Shown here: piece by piece, positions 12,101 through 27,100 of the stretch
Layout: each line of letters opens with the position of its first letter
How positions within the stretch are numbered: position 1 is the stretch's first letter
Translations under genes and position numbers: made by a program
NCBI GenBank assembly: GCA_949126835.1
Contig: OX421495.1
Span: 28,521,721 to 28,585,720 of the forward strand
Length of the DNA stretch: 64,000 bases
Reading direction: 5' to 3'
Source: Anisus vortex
Lineage: Eukaryota; Mollusca; Gastropoda; Planorbidae
The notes under the pieces: model-generated
Seen by the model: the letters and a program-made list of their open reading frames with translations, nothing else
Told to the model about the DNA's origin: nothing
The model's database searches: none

Positions 12101-15100
12101 ACAAAAGAGTAGAGAAGGAACATAAAAAGTTTAGTTTGATCAACACTAACCCAACAACAGCAAACTGTTCATCTCCTACATATAAACACTGTGTTGTTTG
12201 TTTGCCTGTGAATGATATAGAAATAATGATAAGAACTGCAGCAGTCAAAACAACTTAGGACATTTCTATTTAAGTACTTGTAACCACAAATGTATAATTA
12301 GTCTAGATCTCTCTTACCAAAAACTTGGACATTTCTATTTAAGTACTTGAAACCAAAAATGTACAATTAGTCTAGATCTCTCTTACCAACAACTTGGACT
12401 TTTCTATTTAAGTACTTGAAACCAAAAATGTACAACTAGTCTAGATCTCTCTTACTAAAAACTTGGACATTTCTATTTAAGTTTAAGTACTTGAAACCAA
12501 AAATGTACAATTAGTTTAGATCTCTTACCTGTGCCAGATTTTTTCTCTGGTAGTGTTAAAGTACCTAAATTGTATGAAAAAAAAAGTCTATATGTCATTG
12601 AATAGTTTAAAAAAAAAAAAAAAAACATGGTAAATATAATATATTTAAACCTATCTCTAGAAGAACAAAACTTCTGTAAACCTTTAGTGCAAAAAACATT
12701 GATGTTTCTCATTACCAGTACTTGATGTAGGATTGAATCAAATGAATAACATTTCTAAATACTGATACTTGGTGTAGGAGTTTATCAAACAAATAACATT
12801 TCTAAAAAACAATACTTGATGTAGGATTAAATCAAAGAAATTACATTTTTAAATACCTATACTTGGTGTGGGATTGAATCAAACAAATAACATTTCTAAA
12901 TTACAATACTATTTATGGGGTTGAATACAACATATAACATTTCTAAATTACAATACTATTTATGGGGTTGAATACAACATATAACATTTCTAAATTACAA
13001 TACTATTTATAGGATTGAATCAAACAAATAACATATCTAGATAACAATACTTGAGGTAGGACAAATATTTCAATACAAATACTTTTTGTACAATTGATTC
13101 AGACAAAGAGCATTCCTAGATTTCTACATAATAAAGGCTTACGGTTAAAAGGATATAAGGATTTTTGCCTACCTGTAATTACCACATGGTTGACTAAATC
13201 CTGAAATTCTGATGGTACATCAGCTTGTTTCCATCTCTCATTGTCTAGTATCAAACTAAATAAATGAGAAGAAGGAGACTAAATAAACAATCAGGAAAGA
13301 ATAAATTATATTTATCTGCATGTGATATACAAAGTACATGGTGTTGTCATTTTGAGCTTTTTTTAAATTTCTGCATTCTATTCATTAGTAGGACATGGGT
13401 TGAGTTGTATAAAGTGAATTGTAATGTATTTCTGTGTGCAACATTTCCGTGTCATGTAATATATTTCTGTGCATAATGTTCTGTATTTCCCTGTGAACTG
13501 CAATATATAAGTGTGTAATAAATTTCTGTCTGTAATGTATTACTAGGTGTAATCCATTTCACACATTTATCAATAACATTTGCAAGTATAATACAGGGTT
13601 CCCACAAGTTTGAAAAAAAAATTCATGATATTTCCAATTTTTTTCCTTGGAATATAGTACACAATTTTCACAGCCTCTTTTCAGAAATAATGATCCCAAA
13701 ATATACCAATGAAATATTGCTATAAGAAATGTTTACTGTATTAAAAAAAAGTAATTAAGTAAACAAAGGAGACTAGTAAAGAAACCAGAATAATATTTAT
13801 ATATAAAATGGAGACAAAAAAATTACAATAATAAGAGGGCTAATCACTAATGGAGCAGAAATTAATTTCCAGCTAATTAAAGTAAAACCTTACAGCAGTA
13901 TGGTAGCTAGGTAGGGAGGGGCAATAAAGTGCAAGGGTCAAATAGTTCACAGTATTTTGTTGTTGTTTCATTTTAAAGGATAGTAGGCTCATTCTGAACT
14001 GGTGCATATAATTTCTCCTTAGTCTTTTGAACAATTATTTTGTCAAATGTGGAATGTAAAGAATTAAATAGATCTAAAATAAAAATCTAATGAAAAATTA
14101 AAATATTGTAAAGATATCCTTGTTAAAATATTGTAAAGATATCCTTGTTAAAATATTGTAAAGATATCCTTGTTAAAATATTGTAAAGATATCCTTGTTA
14201 AAATATTGTAAAGATATCCTTGTTAAAATATTGTAAAGATATCCTTGTTAAAATATTGTAAAGATATCCTTGTTAAAATATTGTAAAGATATCCTTGTTA
14301 AAATATTGTAAAGATATCCTTGTTAAAATATTGTAAAGATATCCTTGTTAAAATATTGTAAAGATATCCTTGTTAAAATATTGTAAAGATATCCTTGTTA
14401 AAATATTGTAAAGATATCCTTGTTAAAATATTGTAAAGATATCCTTGTTAAAATATTGTAAAGATATCCTTGTTAAAATATTGTAAAGATATCCTTGTTA
14501 AAATATTGTAAAGATATCCTTGTTAAAATATTGTAAAGATATCCTTGTTAAAATATTGTAAAGATATCCTTGTTAAAATATTGTAAAGATATCCTTGTTA
14601 AAATATTGTAAAGATATCCTTGTTAAAATATTGTAAAGATATCCTTGTTAAAATATTGTAAAGATATCCTTGTTAAAATATTGTAAAGATATCCTTGTTA
14701 AAATATTGTAAAGATATCCTTGTTAAAATATTGTAAAGATATCCTTGTTAAAATATTGTAAAGATATCCTTGTTAAAATATTGTAAAGATATCCTTGTTA
14801 AAATATTGTAAAGATATCCTTGTTAAAATATTGTAAAGATATCCTTGTTAAAATATTGTAAAGATATCCTTGTTAAAATATTGTAAAGATATCCTTGTTA
14901 AAATATTGTAAAGATATCCTTGTTAAAATATTGTAAAGATATCCTTGTTAAAATATTGTAAAGATATCCTTGTTAAAATATTGTAAAGATATCCTTGTTA
15001 AAATATTGTAAAGATATCCTTGTTAAAATATTGTAAAGATATCCTTGTTAAAATATTGTAAAGATATCCTTGTTAAAATATTGTAAAGATATCCTTGTTA

Positions 15101-18100
15101 AAATATTGTAAAGATATCCTTGTTAAAATATTGTAAAGATATCCTTGTTAAAATATTGTAAAGATATCCTTGTTAAAATATTGTAAAGATATCCTTGTTA
15201 AAATATTGTAAAGATATCCTTGTTAAAATATTGTAAAGATATCCTTGTTAAAATATTGTAAAGATATCCTTGTTAAAATATTGTAAAGATATCCTTGTTA
15301 AAATATTGTAAAGATATCCTTGTTAAAATATTGTAAAGATATCCTTGTTAAAATATTGTAAAGATATCCTAGTTAAAATATTGTAAAGATATCCTTGTTA
15401 AAATATTGTAAAGATATCCTTGTTAAAATATTGTAAAGATATCCTTGTTAAAATATTGTAAAGATATCCTTGTTAAAATATTGTAAAGATATCCTTGTTA
15501 AAATATTGTAAAGATATCCTTGTTAAAATATTGTAAAGATATCCTTGTTAAAATATTGTAAAGATATCCTAGTTAAAATATTGTAAAGATATCCTTGTTA
15601 AAATATTGTAAAGATATCCTAGTTAAAATATTGTAAAGATATCCTTGTTAAAATATTGTAAAGATATCCTTGTTAAAATATTGTAAAGATATCCTTGTTA
15701 AAATATTGTAAAGATATCCTTGTTAAAATATTGTAAAGATATCCTTGTTAAAATATTGTAAAGATATCCTTGTTAAAATATTGTAAAGATATCCTTGTTA
15801 AAATATTGTAAAGATATCCTTGTTAAAATATTGTAAAGATATCCTTGTTAAAATATTGTAAAGATATCCTTGTTAAAATATTGTAAAGATATCCTTGTTA
15901 AAATATTGTAAAGATATCCTTGTTAAAATATTGTAAAGATATCCTTGTTAAAATATTGTAAAGATATCCTTGTTAAAATATTGTAAAGATATCCTTGTTA
16001 AAATATTGTAAAGATATCCTTGTTAAAATATTGTAAAGATATCCTTGTTAAAATATTGTAAAGATATCCTTGTTAAAATATTGTAAAGATATCCTTGTTA
16101 AAATATTGTAAAGATATCCTTGTTAAAATATTGTAAAGATATCCTTGTTAAAATATTGTAAAGATATCCTTGTTAAAATATTGTAAAGATATCCTTGTTA
16201 AAATATTGTAAAGATATCCTTGTTAAAATATTGTAAAGATATCCTTGTTAAAATATTGTAAAGATATCCTTGTTAAAATATTGTAAAGATATCCTTGTTA
16301 AAATATTGTAAAGATATCCTTGTTAAAATATTGTAAAGATATCCTTGTTAAAATATTGTAAAGATATCCTTGTTAAAATATTGTAAAGATATCCTTGTTA
16401 AAATATTGTAAAGATATCCTTGTTAAAATATTGTAAAGATATCCTTGTTAAAATATTGTAAAGATATCCTTGTTAAAATATTGTAAAGATATCCTTGTTA
16501 AAATATTGTAAAGATATCCTTGTTAAAATATTGTAAAGATATCCTTGTTAAAATATTGTAAAGATATCCTTGTTAAAATATTGTAAAGATATCCTTGTTA
16601 AAATATTGTAAAGATATCCTTGTTAAAATATTGTAAAGATATCCTTGTTAAAATATTGTAAAGATATCCTTGTTAAAATATTGTAAAGATATCCTTGTTA
16701 AAATATTGTAAAGATATCCTTGTTAAAATATTGTAAAGATATCCTTGTTAAAATATTGTAAAGATATCCTTGTTAAAATATTGTAAAGATATCCTTGTTA
16801 AAATATTGTAAAGATATCCTTGTTAAAATATTGTAAAGATATCCTTGTTAAAATATTGTAAAGATATCCTTGTTAAAATATTGTAAAGATATCCTTGTTA
16901 AAATATTGTAAAGATATCCTTGTTAAAATATTGTAAAGATATCCTTGTTAAAATATTGTAAAGATATCCTTGTTAAAATATTGTAAAGATATCCTTGTTA
17001 AAATATTGTAAAGATATCCTTGTTAAAATATTGTAAAGATATCCTTGTTAAAATATTGTAAAGATATCCTTGTTAAAATATTGTAAAGATATCCTTGTTA
17101 AAATATTGTAAAGATATCCTTGTTAAAATATTGTAAAGATATCCTTGTTAAAATATTGTAAAGATATCCTTGTTAAAATATTGTAAAGATATCCTTGTTA
17201 AAATATTGTAAAGATATCCTTGTTAAAATATTGTAAAGATATCCTTGTTAAAATATTGTAAAGATATCCTTGTTAAAATATTGTAAAGATATCCTTGTTA
17301 AAATATTGTAAAGATATCCTTGTTAAAATATTGTAAAGATATCCTTGTTAAAATATTGTAAAGATATCCTTGTTAAAATATTGTAAAGATATCCTTGTTA
17401 AAATATTGTAAAGATATCCTTGTTAAAATATTGTAAAGATATCCTTGTTAAAATATTGTAAAGATATCCTTGTTAAAATATTGTAAAGATATCCTTGTTA
17501 AAATATTGTAAAGATATCCTTGTTAAAATATTGTAAAGATATCCTTGTTAAAATATTGTAAAGATATCCTTGTTAAAATATTGTAAAGATATCCTTGTTA
17601 AAATATTGTAAAGATATCCTTGTTAAAATATTGTAAAGATATCCTTGTTAAAATATTGTAAAGATATCCTTGTTAAAATATTGTAAAGATATCCTTGTTA
17701 AAATATTGTAAAGATATCCTTGTTAAAATATTGTAAAGATATCCTTGTTAAAATATTGTAAAGATATCCTTGTTAAAATATTGTAAAGATATCCTTGTTA
17801 AAATATTGTAAAGATATCCTTGTTAAAATATTGTAAAGATATCCTTGTTAAAATATTGTAAAGATATCCTTGTTAAAATATTGTAAAGATATCCTTGTTA
17901 AAATATTGTAAAGATATCCTTGTTAAAATATTGTAAAGATATCCTTGTTAAAATATTGTAAAGATATCCTTGTTAAAATATTGTAAAGATATCCTTGTTA
18001 AAATATTGTAAAGATATCCTTGTTAAAATATTGTAAAGATATCCTTGTTAAAATATTGTAAAGATATCCTTGTTAAAATATTGTAAAGATATCCTTGTTA

Positions 18101-21100
18101 AAATATTGTAAAGATATCCTTGTTAAAATATTGTAAAGATATCCTTGTTAAAATATTGTAAAGATATCCTTGTTAAAATATTGTAAAGATATCCTTGTTA
18201 AAATATTGTAAAGATATCCTTGTTAAAATATTGTAAAGATATCCTTGTTAAAATATTGTAAAGATATCCTTGTTAAAATATTGTAAAGATATCCTTGTTA
18301 AAATATTGTAAAGATATCCTTGTTAAAATATTGTAAAGATATCCTTGTTAAAATATTGTAAAGATATCCTTGTTAAAATATTGTAAAGATATCCTTGTTA
18401 AAATATTGTAAAGATATCCTTGTTAAAATATTGTAAAGATATCCTTGTTAAAATATTGTAAAGATATCCTTGTTAAAATATTGTAAAGATATCCTTGTTA
18501 AAATATTGTAAAGATATCCTTGTTAAAATATTGTAAAGATATCCTTGTTAAAATATTGTAAAGATATCCTTGTTAAAATATTGTAAAGATATCCTTGTTA
18601 AAATATTGTAAAGATATCCTTGTTAAAATATTGTAAAGATATCCTTGTTAAAATATTGTAAAGATATCCTTGTTAAAATATTGTAAAGATATCCTTGTTA
18701 AAATATTGTAAAGATATCCTTGTTAAAATATTGTAAAGATATCCTTGTTAAAATATTGTAAAGATATCCTTGTTAAAATATTGTAAAGATATCCTTGTTA
18801 AAATATTGTAAAGATATCCTTGTTAAAATATTGTAAAGATATCCTTGTTAAAATATTGTAAAGATATCCTTGTTAAAATATTGTAAAGATATCCTTGTTA
18901 AAATATTGTAAAGATATCCTTGTTAAAATATTGTAAAGATATCCTTGTTAAAATATTGTAAAGATATCCTTGTTAAAATATTGTAAAGATATCCTTGTTA
19001 AAATATTGTAAAGATATCCTTGTTAAAATATTGTAAAGATATCCTTGTTAAAATATTGTAAAGATATCCTTGTTAAAATATTGTAAAGATATCCTTGTTA
19101 AAATATTGTAAAGATATCCTTGTTAAAATATTGTAAAGATATCCTTGTTAAAATATTGTAAAGATATCCTTGTTAAAATATTGTAAAGATATCCTTGTTA
19201 AAATATTGTAAAGATATCCTTGTTAAAATATTGTAAAGATATCCTTGTTAAAATATTGTAAAGATATCCTTGTTAAAATATTGTAAAGATATCCTTGTTA
19301 AAATATTGTAAAGATATCCTTGTTAAAATATTGTAAAGATATCCTTGTTAAAATATTGTAAAGATATCCTTGTTAAAATATTGTAAAGATATCCTTGTTA
19401 AAATATTGTAAAGATATCCTTGTTAAAATATTGTAAAGATATCCTTGTTAAAATATTGTAAAGATATCCTTGTTAAAATATTGTAAAGATATCCTTGTTA
19501 AAATATTGTAAAGATATCCTTGTTAAAATATTGTAAAGATATCCTTGTTAAAATATTGTAAAGATATCCTTGTTAAAATATTGTAAAGATATCCTTGTTA
19601 AAATATTGTAAAGATATCCTTGTTAAAATATTGTAAAGATATCCTTGGTTTTGAAAAGTGTGTGGGAGGAATGGGGTGGGATCTGAACAAGGTTAGGTGG
19701 GCTTGTAAGCCTCACACATTATTTACTTTTCTCCCCCCCTCCTCCCCTTCCACATCCCCTGTAAAGCAGTTTAGCTTACTTACGCCGGTGAAGACTAAGT
19801 CACTAAACGGCGAAGACTAAGTCACTAAATGACGAGTAGCCTATAGGGAATATTTTTATTCTTATCTAGTCTACTTGAAATTTAATGCTTCTGGTAAATT
19901 CGTAAATATTTTAGATTCAGCCAATTTGCGTCTAGAACATAGTTCTATATCTAATCTGAAAATTTCACCAGTGAGTGCATTTCATCAATTTATCGGAGAA
20001 TAAAATGACTTAGATTAGTCATTAGCCTGATTAGACCACTAGTCTTATCTTTAATATAGATCTAAGCTTGTAGTAATTTAAGATTTCCTTTTTTTTATTT
20101 AACGAATGTAAGCTTTTTACTAAGTTAGTGTTTAGCACCCAGATAAAACCGCGCTTGCTGTGACAATTTCAGATGGCTGCAGGACATCTGCGCACAGCAC
20201 CTGTTTAACAACAAACTGTGGGGGAGGGAGGGAGAAAAAGATGAGGAGAGGTTAGGTACCATTTTCACCAGACACAAAGTGAGACGCAAGGAAGGAAAAT
20301 CTCAGGATCAGCTTAAATTTTCAAAATAAAATTTCTAAATAAATAAATTCCCAAGCTTGTTTTCCAAAACACATTTACAGAGTGAATTACAAAATAATTA
20401 AACTCACCTTAATTTATTCTTTCTTTCCTCATGGAAACGAGCAACAAACTTGTTGGCCTGAGTGTGTAAAACACCTCTTAGAGACATACTCTTCCTGCAA
20501 CATAACTGCTCTGTAGCACTTACAAAATCTTCAATACATTTTGACAATATAACAAACTCAGAAGATGACAAGCGATCTAGAAATCCATCCTGGAGAAGTA
20601 AAAAGAGCAGTATAAGCAAAAAGAATCCAGTACCTTTAATCTCTTAATGACAAGATTTTACTTTTCAGTTGGTTTACCTTTGCTCTAGCAGACATAACCT
20701 TAACACATCGATCATGAGCATAATCACACACAGCATTTAACATTTCTTTAAGGGCAGCATGAGCTTTATCACACTCTGATGGACTTATCATGATATCTAC
20801 ATCTTCACTCCTAGTAGAACAAAGAACAACATTCACATAAGATTAATGAGTTATCTACACTCCTAGTAGAACAAAGAACAACATTCACAAATTATTAATG
20901 AGTTATCTTGACTCTTAGTAGAACAAAGAGCAACATTAACATATGTGATACAACCCTTGGAAAGGTACTGAAGTCAGCAAAAAAAGATATTTAGTTCTAG
21001 GTGTTTAATAAAAGCATATTCATTTATCTATAAAGTGGTGACAAAAATTTAAAAAATTGATTAGTTAGTTAAAAAATTATTCAAAATTAAAGGTAAGAGA

Positions 21101-24100
21101 AATCGTTTTGGAGAAAAATGAAAAAAAAAAAAAAAAGATTTTTTACTATTTAGCATTGCAAAAGATCATTAAAATATTATCATAATGAATAAATATAAAC
21201 CAATTGCCATAATATTTAACAAATACACCCATAATGAGTCATTACAAAAGCCGTTAAAGTTTTATAGATTTAAATAACATTTAGTTGACTTTTAAACAAT
21301 TTTACCTCTATTTATACAAATGTGCCTACAGTACAAACATATTTTTAAGTAACTTTTAACTTCTAAAATAATTGTAGTTTGAAAATTTCACAGCTATAAG
21401 ATAACTCTTTAAAGCCTTTATTTTTTTCACGTTTTGCCTGAATTATTTTCCCTTGTATTTTTTTTTTACTGGGTAGTATTAGAAAATATTTATTTCTCTA
21501 ATATTTCAAAACAATTACTGTATGTATGTGGTATCATTGTGTAGGGAATCAAAATACCCTTTTAGTGATATAAATATTTTGTTATTTTATATTTTGATAT
21601 TTCTGTAGTTTTTGTTAAAAATCTGACCTTTTTTTAAAGACACCAAAAACCACCAACAAATAAACAGAATAAAAACATTTTTAATGATAAAATTCAACAA
21701 ACGCCCTTTTGTAATTATATTAAATAAAAAGAAAATTTATTAACTTTAAAATGATACTAAATATGTATGGTTTCTTTTTGTTAATTATTAATATTTCCTT
21801 TCAAAATGGACAAAGGGTATATTAGAATTTTACAATTGGGCTATCAGTTTATCGATCAGCTGACAGTGACGTAGTTGATGATTGAGAAATGAGTAGGCTA
21901 GCTTCATCATTTTCCCTGTTAGCTTCACTACAGTCATTTTCATACTAGTTAAAATAAAATAGTTGTCACTAACGTCTAATTCATTGTCTAAAAAATAATT
22001 TTACAAGTGCCGTGTTCTCAGCCTATGATGGCCTATCCAATTTCATCATTTTTACACTAAAAATGGCTTAAACTAAATAAAATTAGAGTTACTTCGCTTG
22101 GTTTTTCATCCGGGAATGTGTATTAATGAAAAAAATCCGTATAAATTGTGTGTGTTCGGAGCTTTTAGGGTCTAAGCGTACGTACACACAAGGAACGATT
22201 CACTCGTCGTTTGGACGTTCTCGCACAATCCAATGGACGATTGAATCGTCGTATTGTTTTTAAAGAGTTATGCAGGGTTCCCACAACTTTGGGTTACAAA
22301 ATTTCCATGACATTTCCAAAACTTTTCCATGATAATGTACAAAATTTCCAAGACCCTCTTTTGAGTAAAAATCATATACCGATGAAATATATATATATAA
22401 AGTCAGTGTTTGTAAGTAAACCGATCCCCATTGGTCAATTTGAAAACACGTGAGTTTTGTGTCACTGATCTAGGCCTAGGCCTATATAGTGTCTAATAAT
22501 TTTTCACATGGGACATGTGACTTCACTATCTAAGAGGTTAATGTATTGGGCGACCCGGGTTCCATTCTCCAGTTTTTATACAATTTTTATCTGCACCTTA
22601 TACAGTCCTGTACTTTTTTCCCACCCGGGCAACGCAGGGCAATTTAGCTTGTATTGATATAAAACTGTTTACAGTATAAAAAAAAAGAAGTTAGACAAGA
22701 AAACAAAAGAGAGTAGTAAAAAAACAAAAACAATATTAATAATAAAATAGGGAAAAATAATAAGAGAGCTCATCACCAATAGAGCAGACGAATTCATTTA
22801 CAGCTTGATTTATCAGATTGTAACAGACTATTAATCATGAAAACTTTATAATACTGTATTGATAAGTAGCACAAGTTATGCATTTACAATTGGAAAGAAA
22901 ATAACTAGTAGGCCTATTGTTTGTTATTAATGTAATTAGTTTAAAGTTTTAATTAATAGCAATATGTGTATTTAACTTTACAGAATATCAATAATTATAA
23001 AGCTAAATACTGTAATAAAGCCTCTATAGCCTAGGCCTAGTACTAGTAATAGGCCCAAATAGTAGGATACTAGTAACTAATAGACCTACTAAAAATGCTA
23101 GTAACAGGCCTCTTCATATTTAGCCTATACCTTATAACGTATAGCCTATCCTTATAAGGTCATAGGCCTATAGCTAACCTAGTACTAGATAATAGTGAGC
23201 AACATGACAGGCTATGCACTATGCACTGCTATGCCGCTATGGTATAACTATAGGCTATAGTATAGGCCTACGCATTTTTTAGAAAATATATAAAATTTTC
23301 GGTAGTTTTTTTGACCCAAATTTTTTTTCTTTAGTCCTAGTCCTAGTGCCCTAATAGACTATTCAACTTTTGTTTTTTAATAGTCAGTGGAAAAGTAAAA
23401 GAGTAAAAAGCGTTTATAATACAGATATGTAGACATCTAGACCTAGAGCTAAAAATGTGACGCTTTCCAAGAAAATATAATAGGCCTACTAGATATTGAT
23501 GTCACACAAAATTGTATTTTAACAAATGCGATAGCCGGTAGTCTTTAATATCATAAGGCATGGCGCCGCTATGGCTGGCAATGCATCGGTAGGCCTAGAG
23601 ATTCATTGTTTTTGTTATTTATTTTATATCGGGTCGTTTTTTGAAATCGCTACATTTTTTTATATAAATAGGTTGTAATCGGACTTTAGCGGCCACATTT
23701 TAACACGAAAACGTTTTGGCTATCAAAATATCAGCGTAGGCCTAAGGTGCAAGTACAAACCATGAAAGTGAAAGTAATCAGCCGGCGATGCGCTTTCGTT
23801 AACAGAAGTACAAAAGAAAAAAAAACGAAAATGGAATAATCTAAACGGTCCACTTCTTGCATCATGGACTTTTGGTTTTTATAGCGGCAAAAAAAAAATT
23901 AAATAAAACTTGTACTTATAATGTTCCGAAAATCGGAGTTTTAATTAAGGTTTTTGTTGTAATGGGTAGAATGAGGGGTAAAAATCTGTAAAACTCTGAG
24001 AAAATCGAAAGGGTTGACAGGTCTGTTAACTTATCTAGTCTAGCAGACACCAAACTGTGGGTTGACAGGTCTGTTAACTTATCTAGTCTAGCAAACACCA

Positions 24101-27100
24101 AACTGTGGGTTGACAGGTCTGTTAACTTATCTAGTCTAGCAGACACCAAACTGTGGGTTGACAGGTCTGTTAACTTATCTAGTCTAGCAAACACCAAAAC
24201 TGTGGGTTGACAGGTCTGTTAACTTATCTAGTCTAGCAGACACCAAACTGTGGGTTGACAGGTCTGTTAACTTATCTAGTCTAGCAGACACCACTGTGGG
24301 TTGACAGGTCTGTTAACTTATGTAGTCTAGCAGACACCAAACTGTGGGGGAAGGAGAGAAAGGGAGGAGTGGCAAGCATATGCTGGTACCATCTTCACCG
24401 GACCAAAAAAAGCGAGACAAGAGAGCTTCCCGTAATTTACACACGGGAGGTTTGCAAGAAAAGCAGAATTAGCGTACCGGGTATTTATAATTTAGAGATG
24501 CGCGTGTTGGAAAAGGAAAAAAATCAGGTTCAGCGAAATTTTGCAATAAAATATCTAAATTTAAAAATTCCAAAACTTTTCCATGATCTAGTTATCAAAT
24601 TGCATTTTTCCAAAACTTTTTCATACTGGAAATGGTCCTATCAATTTTCCAAAACTTTTCCAAAATTCCATGATCCGTACGAACCCTGGTTATGGCATTC
24701 AACATTACAAATCAATAATAATCTCAAAAATGACCTAGGACAGTTTTTTCACATTATTTTGCATTTACAGACTTACAGTGACAAGTGAAGATACTCTGGC
24801 TCACTGACATCAGATAAAGCTCCTAATGCATCTTTTCTTTTACCAGCAGCTAAACCCATAATATCTGTCACAAGACTATAGAATGCCTATTTAAAAAAAA
24901 AAAGTTTTGTTGTTTAAAGGCAATAAGAGAACCGGTTCAAAAAAAGTCTAAAATTGTATGAGAGAAATGTATCAAGCACTACAATTACTCATCGTACCTT
25001 GGTTCTCTTAAGCAAAATCATTATGCTGTGGAAGAGATGTTGAAGTAGATCCATCCATTGAGGATAATTTAAATGTCTCATTTGGTCAGCCAAACTGAAA
25101 AATCAAAGTCTAGTATAGTGATTGTTTTTAAAATTTTTATTTTTCAATTTGTTTAAATGTAATAAGAAAAGCAATCTTCAATGAACCCTATAAATAGTTT
25201 TACTTTTTTTACAATTATTTTAACCCACAAACTGTCAAGTATTTGTTCTGTGACATCAAGACTATTTTGGTCTGTTTGATATATCTCCAGAAAAATACTA
25301 AATAGAGTATGAAAACTGCTTTGAAGTCCATATAAGTATATATTTTCCTTTAGCATATTGTTTATGCCTGCCAACAGGTCGAGATGATCAGCAAATCTTA
25401 GATTGCTTAGGGGTCTTCCAACAATGGAGATGGGTATATGGTAATCATCTAGTGTTTCTCGCATGATTTTTTTTTTCTAGGAAGATATTGAACAAGGGTT
25501 CATGAGCAGTTATATGCCCTTTTCTGGACTAAAAAATGTCAATTCGCATTTGTATTGTTGAATACCGTAACGGCCGATTTTATCAGCCGTAACGCCACAG
25601 AACGAACCATAACGGCCGATCTCAGTTTGTGAGTTAATGAACATCTAATGCTTACCTGCTGGCATTATTCTCTGAATCAATATCATCAGCAATGGCCACT
25701 GCCTCAACAATAGTCTAAGGATGAATAAAGATTGAATATTTAAATTCAATACATAGATCTATATATAAAAGATTATTTATAAAATGTTGATGCAAGAAAG
25801 TAAATCTGCTGTATAAGTATAAATCATCTGATACAGTTACAAGTTGAACAAAAACTGTAGGAAATAAAACAGTATATACTTTGAGGACTGTGTCAAATTT
25901 ATTTTATAGCCTATGGCGCTATTATGTTCATTGACTTCATTACATTCTTGAACATTTGAGTAAACACTGTAAACACTTATAGGCCATTATATACATACTG
26001 TGAAAGATTTTAACCAATATTTTCAGTTTGCATATTTTCTCTAAAAGTCCTTCTAAAGTTGTCTTTGTTATTGGATGAAATTTTATAAATATTTTCTATT
26101 CCTATTCCTATCTATATTGTCTTACAAGATTTCAAAACTTAATTTCATTTTTCTACATAATGTAACGGTTTACTTCAGAATTATATTTAGCTTTGAATTT
26201 GTATATCTATGCTACACATACTAGGAGTTCTTCGCTTCCTATAGTTTACTGGAATGTTCAATGTAATGTATAAAAGCAGTCTAAATTTTATTAAGGTATA
26301 TTCTTCAGTACTAATAGAAATTTTTGAAACAGCTTTTAAATAATTTCTATTAAAAAAAATGTGTAGGTCTCCTAAACAGAGCAGAGTAATTATTGATAAC
26401 TTATTCAATTTAATAAAAAAAAATCATATTTTATGCAGCTTTGTTCATTATAATAAATTTACAAATTTTCCCATACTTTGGTAAGTTTTCTAAAACTTTT
26501 CCAATATGTATGATAACCCTGTCTTGTATGGACAGTCATCAAGAATAACCTGAAATGAAGTCCCATTAACTAAGGCAGAGATTGTTCTCATGGTGATATA
26601 AAATGTATAGAAAACAAAAAGACTACAACTGAGTAAAGACCTGCTTGACAGTGGCCTTGAGTGCAGTGAAAGCTTCCTCTCTGTAGACATCAATAAAATT
26701 AAATTTGTGCTGTCTCAGCATACCAAATAATACTGATACCAAATGTTCCTAGAAATAAAACAATCAAATAAAATATGATCATAAACAAGCAAATTAAAGT
26801 TTGTAATTTAAACTAACAAAATGTATTTCAATTTGGTGAGAAAGACTTGTACCAAACAAATGTTTTGAATTAAATTCAGTGACACATAAATGATTATGTT
26901 CTCAGAAATATCATACGTCTCATTGTAGAATAATGAATGTTGTATAGATAAACTTCTATGTATAGAAATAAGATACAAGTCTCAATGCAGAATAATGAAG
27001 GCTGTTTAGAGGAGCTTAAATGTATGAAATTTAGATACATGTCTCACTGCAGAATAATGAAGGCTGTTTAGAGGAGCTTAAATGTATGAAATTTAGATAC

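Larger units (their letters stand above)
22273..24688 (+). mobile_element. CAGGGTTCCCACA-type non-autonomous element (copy B)
   Basis: The left end CAGGGTTCCCACAACTTTG and right end CGTACGAACCCTG form short inverted termini (CAGGGTTC/GAACCCTG). GTTATG flanks both sides (22267-22272 and 24689-24694), possibly a short target duplication. TTTCCATGA and AAAACTTTTCC motifs recur near both ends. It contains a tRNA-like repeat insertion (about 22388-22650), a TAGGCCTA-rich middle and a 48-bp tandem array (24011-24346). It lies in the intron between VPS54 exons 13 and 14. I see no transposase. A third, truncated right end (AAAACTTTTCCAAT to ATAACCCTG) occurs at about 26490-26522. Confidence 0.75.

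Noticed and set aside
14098..19647. CRISPR-like regular spacing
   Set aside because: The units are contiguous with no unique spacers and the DNA is eukaryotic; it is a simple satellite.
23916..24197. Open frame of repeated 16-residue units on the minus strand
   Set aside because: It is the 48-bp tandem array inside a transposon-like element, with no codon signal outside the repeats.
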